The notes under the pieces were generated by a model that saw only the letters and a program-made list of their open reading frames with translations, ran no database searches and had not been told where the DNA came from. Shown here in pieces: positions 28,067-32,395 of a stretch of DNA of 32,395 nucleotides. This DNA comes from Acidobacteriota bacterium (GTDB lineage Bacteria > Acidobacteriota > Vicinamibacteria > Vicinamibacterales > Fen-181). Positions within the stretch are counted from its first letter, which is position 1, and every line of letters starts with the position of its first letter. A program made the translations under genes and the position numbers. The DNA is taken from the NCBI GenBank assembly GCA_025363775.1, contig JANYLG010000192.1, positions 1-32,395 on the forward strand, given 5' to 3'.

Positions 28067-28423
28067 ATGGACCCTCTCCAGAAACAAAGAGCGGAAAGCG
28101 TCGCGAAGGCCCACATAGGCTGGTTCGAGGATCTTCGGAAGGCTATGGAGACCGGCCAATCCGATATGGCGCCTGCGGTGGTCGCCGTGGACACAGAATG
28201 TGAGTTCGGAAAGTGGGTACATTCGGAACTCCACGCCTTGTGTTCTGCCGACCTCTTCGAGCAGATCAAGCGCATTCACGCAGATTTTCACCGGGCGGCC
28301 GCGGCAATCCTGACGCTGGCGTTGAATGGCCGACAGGCGGACGCTCGCGCCCGGCTTGGAGGAAGCTCAGAGCTGGGCGAGCTATCGAAGCGTCTCATTC
28401 AGAAGGTCCAGGAACTGCGCTGA
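28067..28423 (+). CDS. Stand-alone CZB (chemoreceptor zinc-binding) domain protein
   Basis: AHIGWFEDLRKAME...DTECEFGKWVHSELHAL...FEQIKRIHADFHRAAAAI has the His / C-x-FGKW / H..FH pattern of CZB domains; 118 aa with no MCP or GGDEF partner. Confidence 0.72.
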   Translation: MDPLQKQRAESVAKAHIGWFEDLRKAMETGQSDMAPAVVAVDTECEFGKWVHSELHALCSADLFEQIKRIHADFHRAAAAILTLALNGRQADARARLGGSSELGELSKRLIQKVQELR

Positions 28424-28535
28424 TCGTGATGGTGGGAGACAACGCCGGCCCGACTGCGTGGAACAGCCACGGCGTCGACTGCGCGTTGCCCAGGCCGGCC
28501 GGCAGAGGAGAATGGCCCGCGGTGCCCTGAACACC

Positions 28536-28965
28536 ATGAGCTCGAAGAAAGCCAGCAAGGGCATGATCGCCGGCCTCTTGCCGGACGAGATGACGGCGAC
28601 CATCCGTTCCTTGGTGGCAACCGAGAACCTCTATTTGTCGGCCACACGCGAAGTCGCGACGCAGCTCGAAAACCTGAACGACGAGTTCAATTACACGAAG
28701 GATCGCAACCGATCCACCTGATCGTCATGAGGGTCAAGATTGTGACCGTCCCGGTGTTCCTCTCGGATCGCACCGAGCTCGTCAAGGTCGAGGTCCAGAT
28801 ACGCATCGTCGCGATGGACTTCTGGGCGTCGCTGGAGCACGAACTGGCGTACCAGCTGGCCGACAGCGAGAACGGGGACGTGGCGGGGGAACTGAAGGCC
28901 TAGGCGGAGGTGATCCCAGAGACCGATCTCCGAATGCACGCGCTGCACAACAACGTCTCTCGCTC
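28536..28965 (+). pseudogene. Small alarmone synthetase / RelA-SpoT-domain protein remnant (core missing, multiple frame breaks)
   Basis: N-terminal MIAGLLPDEMTATIRSLVATENLYLSATREVATQLENLNDEFNYTKDRN, frame shift, (P)IHLIVMRVKIVTVPVFLSDRTELVKVEVQIRIVAMDFWASLEHELAYQLADSENG, stop at 28901, then in another frame EVIPETDLRMHALHNNV. The catalytic core between RNPIHH and LHLIVxVPVFxS is absent. Confidence 0.75.
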
Positions 28966-29399
28966 CAGCCAAGCGGCGTCGCGAACTGATCGCGTCCGGG
29001 CAGGCGGCTGGCGAGGCAGCCGAGGAACGGTCAAGGTCACGCTCGTTGGAATCGGAGTGAAGGGCTTCTGTCGGCCTTCGCGCCTCTAGCTCTCCCCACC
29101 CGAGTGCGCACTTCCTTCGTGGCTCCCTTGATCGGCAGGAGGTTCCCTGGAGACGGATGTGGTGTTGCTTGACGTTAGCGGCGATCGGACCTCCGCGTTG
29201 CCGTCAATCAGACCGGAACAACAGGAGTGCTGCCGGCGCCGTCCATAGCGATTTCGCCGGTGTTTCCGACACCTCCCACGTCCGTCCTCGCAGGCCAGTG
29301 TGAATTGGCTGACACAAAAGCGGCCACAACGCCTGCTCACCAGGCGCTGTTCGCACAAGACGCTGGACCGCAACCTCGCGTTTCTTAAGGGCTTAAAGT

Positions 29400-29475
29400 T
29401 GGTGGACGGCACAGGGCTCGAACCTGCGACCTCCGCGTTGCGAACGCGGCGCTCTCCCAACTGAGCTAGCCGCCC
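29400..29475 (-). tRNA. tRNA-Ala (anticodon CGC), CCA encoded
   Basis: GGGCGGCTAGCTCAGTTGGGAGAGCGCCGCGTTCGCAACGCGGAGGTCGCAGGTTCGAGCCCTGTGCCGTCCACCA; full cloverleaf, anticodon loop TTCGCAA, G3-U70 wobble pair typical of alanine tRNA. Confidence 0.95.
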
Positions 29476-29672
29476 ACTCCAAGGCACCAGCCCGTCGTCC
29501 CGGCTGGAGCTTTTGATTCTAGCACGGCCGGGCAAACCGCCACAATGCACCCTCGAGATCGTCGGTTGACGCAAGTTTCCGTGAGGCCCCTGGAATCTGT
29601 CTCAGGCGGACCTTCGCTGGCGTCCCCCGTGATTGACTTGACACCCCGCACAACCCGCAGGGAAGATACGGC

Positions 29673-30041
29673 ATGCCTGTTCCTCGCATCACCAAGGACG
29701 ATCTGAAACAGCGACTCGAAAGTCCTGACACCTCGGCCCGCCCGACGATCATCGACGTCCGCCTGAAATACCCGTACGAGCACAGCACGGTACGCCTGGC
29801 CGGCGCGGTCCGGATGATGCCGAACGCCCTCAACGTGTCGCAACTCTCCCGCGATCGTGACATCGTGGTCTACGACTCCGACCCCGACGAAGTGACCGGC
29901 TCCACGGTTGCAATGAATCTGATCAGGCAGGGCTTCCGGGTCTCGGTGTTGAAGGGCGGGATTGCCGAATGGGCGGGCGCCAACTTTCCCGTCGAGACCA
30001 AGAGCGCACCGAAACTCACATCGCCGCCCGCCAAGGCCTGA
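29673..30041 (+). CDS. Rhodanese-like domain protein lacking the catalytic cysteine
   Basis: ITKDDLKQRL...PTIIDVRLKYPYEHSTVRLAGAVRM...DIVVYDSDPDEVTGSTVAMNLIRQGFRVSVLKGGIAEWAGANFPVE; rhodanese fold motifs, but the active-site loop reads VVYDSDPDE. Confidence 0.85.
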   Translation: MPVPRITKDDLKQRLESPDTSARPTIIDVRLKYPYEHSTVRLAGAVRMMPNALNVSQLSRDRDIVVYDSDPDEVTGSTVAMNLIRQGFRVSVLKGGIAEWAGANFPVETKSAPKLTSPPAKA

Positions 30042-30059
30042 CGCGCGCAGGAATCCAAC

Positions 30060-32021
30060 GTGCACGTGCTGCGATTACGTCTGCTGGCCGCCGGAACCCT
30101 GGCGGCCGTCGCCTTCTTGCTCTACTCTTCGACGCTCCTCCCTGGACAGGATCTTGGCGACACCGCCTCGTTCCAGTCGATTGCCGGTGAGCGCCTGCTC
30201 ACGCCGCGCCAGGGCTATCCGCTCTACTTCGCCGTCATTGGGTTGTTCGTACACGGGCTGCCGGTCGAGGCTGCGCGCGCGACCAACCTTGCGTCCGCCG
30301 TGGCAGCCGCGGTGGCCGTCGGTCTCGTGGTGCTGGTCGGCGCCGAGCTTGGCGGTACGCTGGTCGCGGGCCTGGTGGCCGGCCTGCTGCTGGCCGGCTC
30401 GTACACCTTCTGGTCGCAGGCGATCATTGCCGAGGTCTACGCGCTCCACCTGCTCATCGTCGGCGCCTGCCTGCTGGCGTTGATCGGCTGGTACCGGCGC
30501 CCATCGCTGTGGCGCCTCGGCCTGTTCTTCGCCGTCTACGCGCTCGGCTTCGGCAACCACCTGTCGATGGTCCTGCTGCTCCCTGGATTTGCGCTGTTCC
30601 TGCTGATCGCGGCCCCCGGCGGCCCGCGCGAGATGGTGCGGCTGCGCGTGGTGCTCCTCGCGCTGGGGCTGGCGTCGATCTTCACGCTCCAGTACTGGTG
30701 GAACTTCTCGTCGCTGCTCGACGAACCCGGTCATCCGGGCTACGGCGAACTGCTCGGGAACTTCTGGTTCGACGTCACGAAGTCGGACTGGCGCGCCAAC
30801 ATGGTGTACGGGATCCCGGAGTCCACGCTCTGGGACCGATTCGCCATGTACTGGTTTGATCTGCGTCAGCAGTTTGGCGTGCCGGGCGCACTCGCCGCGC
30901 TCGTGGGTGCCGCCTGGCTGCTGTGGAAAAGATGGCGCATGGGGGTGATGCTGCTGGCCCTCTGGCTAACGAGCTGGTTGTTCGCGTTCACTTACAACGT
31001 GGGCGATACGCACGTCTTCTACATGTCGTCCCACCTGGTCGTCGCGCTGGCCGCTGGATGCGGTGCCGGGTGGGTCGTGCTGGCGATACGGGACACGGCC
31101 GCGCCCCGCCGGCCCGTCGCCTGGCAGAAGGTGTTGTCAGCTGGCACAGCCTGGCTGGTGACCGCAGTCGTCGTTGCCTATCCCGCATGGCGTGCGTTCG
31201 ACACGTACCCCGCGATGGACCGCAGCGGCGACCGGGAATCCACCCGGTTCCTGGACCAGCAGCTCACGGCTGGGATGGACGGGGGACGTGAGATCCTTGG
31301 CGCCGACATGAACTGGCAGTTGCACAACGGCCTCGACTACTACGCCAAGTACACGCGACCCGATCTCGTCGTGTTCAACCTGCCAGACACGCTGCTCTAC
31401 TTCCCATTCCTCGTGGCAACCAACGCGGCGCTTGGCCGGCAGATTGTCCTCACCGAAGGGGCGGCGACGATGGTCAGGGACTTGTACGGCCATCTCTTCA
31501 GCCTCGATCTGGACCCACGCCTGCCCGTGGAATCGCTGTCACAACGCGTCGCGACACTGCCCCCGGGGACCCGCTATGTGCTGGCGGTCATCGAGGCGTA
31601 TCCCGAGTCGCCAATCGACCCGACCGCGCTCTCAGCGGCCACCCGCCAGTTGGGCCTGCGCCCGGACGATCTGCCGACCGGTCGCTACGCCGCGGTGGTC
31701 GGGCGCGTGGGTGAACGGCCGGTCGCACGGTTGTCCGGCACCACGCCGTTCCGGGCGCGGACCGACCTGGAGGGGCAACTGGTGGACGTGCGGATCGAAT
31801 GCTGGCTCCCCGCCGACACCATCCGTCGGGCCGGCTTCGGCCATGTCATCGTCAACGATCGTCACGTGCTGACGCTCGACCGCGGCGTGTCATTCGTGGC
31901 GTTCGGCCCGAACGGCGCCGCCACGCTCCGGGCGTGGGACCCGGGTCTGTACGCCCCCCAGCCGAGGTTCATCGTTCGGCCGGGACATGGGCAGTCACAC
32001 GGATGGGGAGCGCCTCCGTGA
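30060..32021 (+). CDS. DUF2723-type (PMT/GT-C-like) multi-spanning membrane protein
   Basis: GTG start; LLYSSTLLPGQDLGDTASFQSIAGERLLTPRQGYPLYFAVIGLFVHGLP...NLASAVAAAVAVGLV...GSYTFWSQAIIAEVYALHLLIVG...GNHLSMVLLLPGF, typical of DUF2723 membrane proteins. Confidence 0.82.
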   Translation: MHVLRLRLLAAGTLAAVAFLLYSSTLLPGQDLGDTASFQSIAGERLLTPRQGYPLYFAVIGLFVHGLPVEAARATNLASAVAAAVAVGLVVLVGAELGGTLVAGLVAGLLLAGSYTFWSQAIIAEVYALHLLIVGACLLALIGWYRRPSLWRLGLFFAVYALGFGNHLSMVLLLPGFALFLLIAAPGGPREMVRLRVVLLALGLASIFTLQYWWNFSSLLDEPGHPGYGELLGNFWFDVTKSDWRANMVYGIPESTLWDRFAMYWFDLRQQFGVPGALAALVGAAWLLWKRWRMGVMLLALWLTSWLFAFTYNVGDTHVFYMSSHLVVALAAGCGAGWVVLAIRDTAAPRRPVAWQKVLSAGTAWLVTAVVVAYPAWRAFDTYPAMDRSGDRESTRFLDQQLTAGMDGGREILGADMNWQLHNGLDYYAKYTRPDLVVFNLPDTLLYFPFLVATNAALGRQIVLTEGAATMVRDLYGHLFSLDLDPRLPVESLSQRVATLPPGTRYVLAVIEAYPESPIDPTALSAATRQLGLRPDDLPTGRYAAVVGRVGERPVARLSGTTPFRARTDLEGQLVDVRIECWLPADTIRRAGFGHVIVNDRHVLTLDRGVSFVAFGPNGAATLRAWDPGLYAPQPRFIVRPGHGQSHGWGAPP

Positions 32022-32022
32022 T

Positions 32023-32395
32023 ATGGTTGTCTCAGAGTTTTGCCGGGTGCATGCTGTGATCTATCTGCTGCTCGTCATCCTGTCGTCGCTGGCCGTGAAC
32101 GCCGCGTCCCAACCGGCGAGGTCGGCGGCCGACGTAGCTCGTCACCTGCAGCGGAAGTACGACCAGGTCCGCGATTTCTCCGCCGATTTCGAGCACGCCT
32201 ACCTGGGTGGGATCCTGAAGAAGAAAGTCACCGAGCGGGGCACGCTGCTTGTCAAAAAGCCCGGCATGATGCGGTGGACCTACACGAACCCGGAGAAGAA
32301 GGAGTTCGTGTCGGACGGAGTGAAGCTCTATTCCTACGTGCCCGAGGACAAGCAGGTCATCGTCAGCACCGTGCCGGCCGCGAACGAGGCCAGCA
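32023..32395 (+). CDS. lolA: Outer-membrane lipoprotein carrier protein LolA (3' truncated by window edge)
   Basis: Signal peptide YLLLVILSSLAVNAAS, then ADVARHLQRKYDQVRDFSADFEHAYLGGILKKKVTERGTLLVKKPGMMRWTYTNPEKKEFVSDGVKLYSYVPEDKQVIVSTV. Start could instead be GTG at 32056. Confidence 0.88.
   Translation, partial: MVVSEFCRVHAVIYLLLVILSSLAVNAASQPARSAADVARHLQRKYDQVRDFSADFEHAYLGGILKKKVTERGTLLVKKPGMMRWTYTNPEKKEFVSDGVKLYSYVPEDKQVIVSTVPAANEAS

Noticed and set aside
29086-29574. 162-aa minus-strand ORF across the tRNA-Ala region
   Set aside because: Contains the tRNA sequence in translation (GRLAQLGERRVRNAEVAGSSPVPSTNF), a known artefact.
1-32395. CRISPR array, IS element, phage or toxin-antitoxin module
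   Set aside because: No regularly spaced repeats, transposase, integrase, phage or toxin-antitoxin motifs recognised on either strand.

Overview
The window is high-GC bacterial chromosome. The family mix (sulfatase-TPR proteins, Oar-like TonB receptors, C69 and S9 peptidases) suggests Acidobacteriota/Vicinamibacteria-like, which is inference only. Left to right it contains: a truncated asnS and divergent eno; a four-gene cell-envelope cluster (alpha-helical lipoprotein, two YkuD L,D-transpeptidases, and a lipoprotein that looks like a catalytically dead YkuD paralog); a core-deleted M1 peptidase pseudogene; a C69 dipeptidase; two sulfatase-like/TPR paralogs converging around a TonB-dependent receptor; a tight minus-strand array of CapA, isoaspartyl dipeptidase, YfcC-type transporter, OSBS/NSAR-type enolase-superfamily enzyme and sulfatase-TPR, followed upstream by an S9 peptidase; tdh; two small envelope proteins; a gene graveyard (about 26.7-29.0 kb) with a frameshifted CPBP protease, a KefB-type antiporter remnant, an intact stand-alone CZB protein and a core-deleted small alarmone synthetase; tRNA-Ala(CGC); a rhodanese-like protein lacking the catalytic Cys; a DUF2723-type membrane protein; and a truncated lolA. 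The best candidates for new biology are the lipoprotein/L,D-transpeptidase/pseudo-transpeptidase cluster, the Thr-nucleophile sulfatase-like pair with the peptide-catabolism array, and the repeated pattern of pseudogenes that keep both ends but lack the core. All family calls are from reading motifs by eye; no database search was run.
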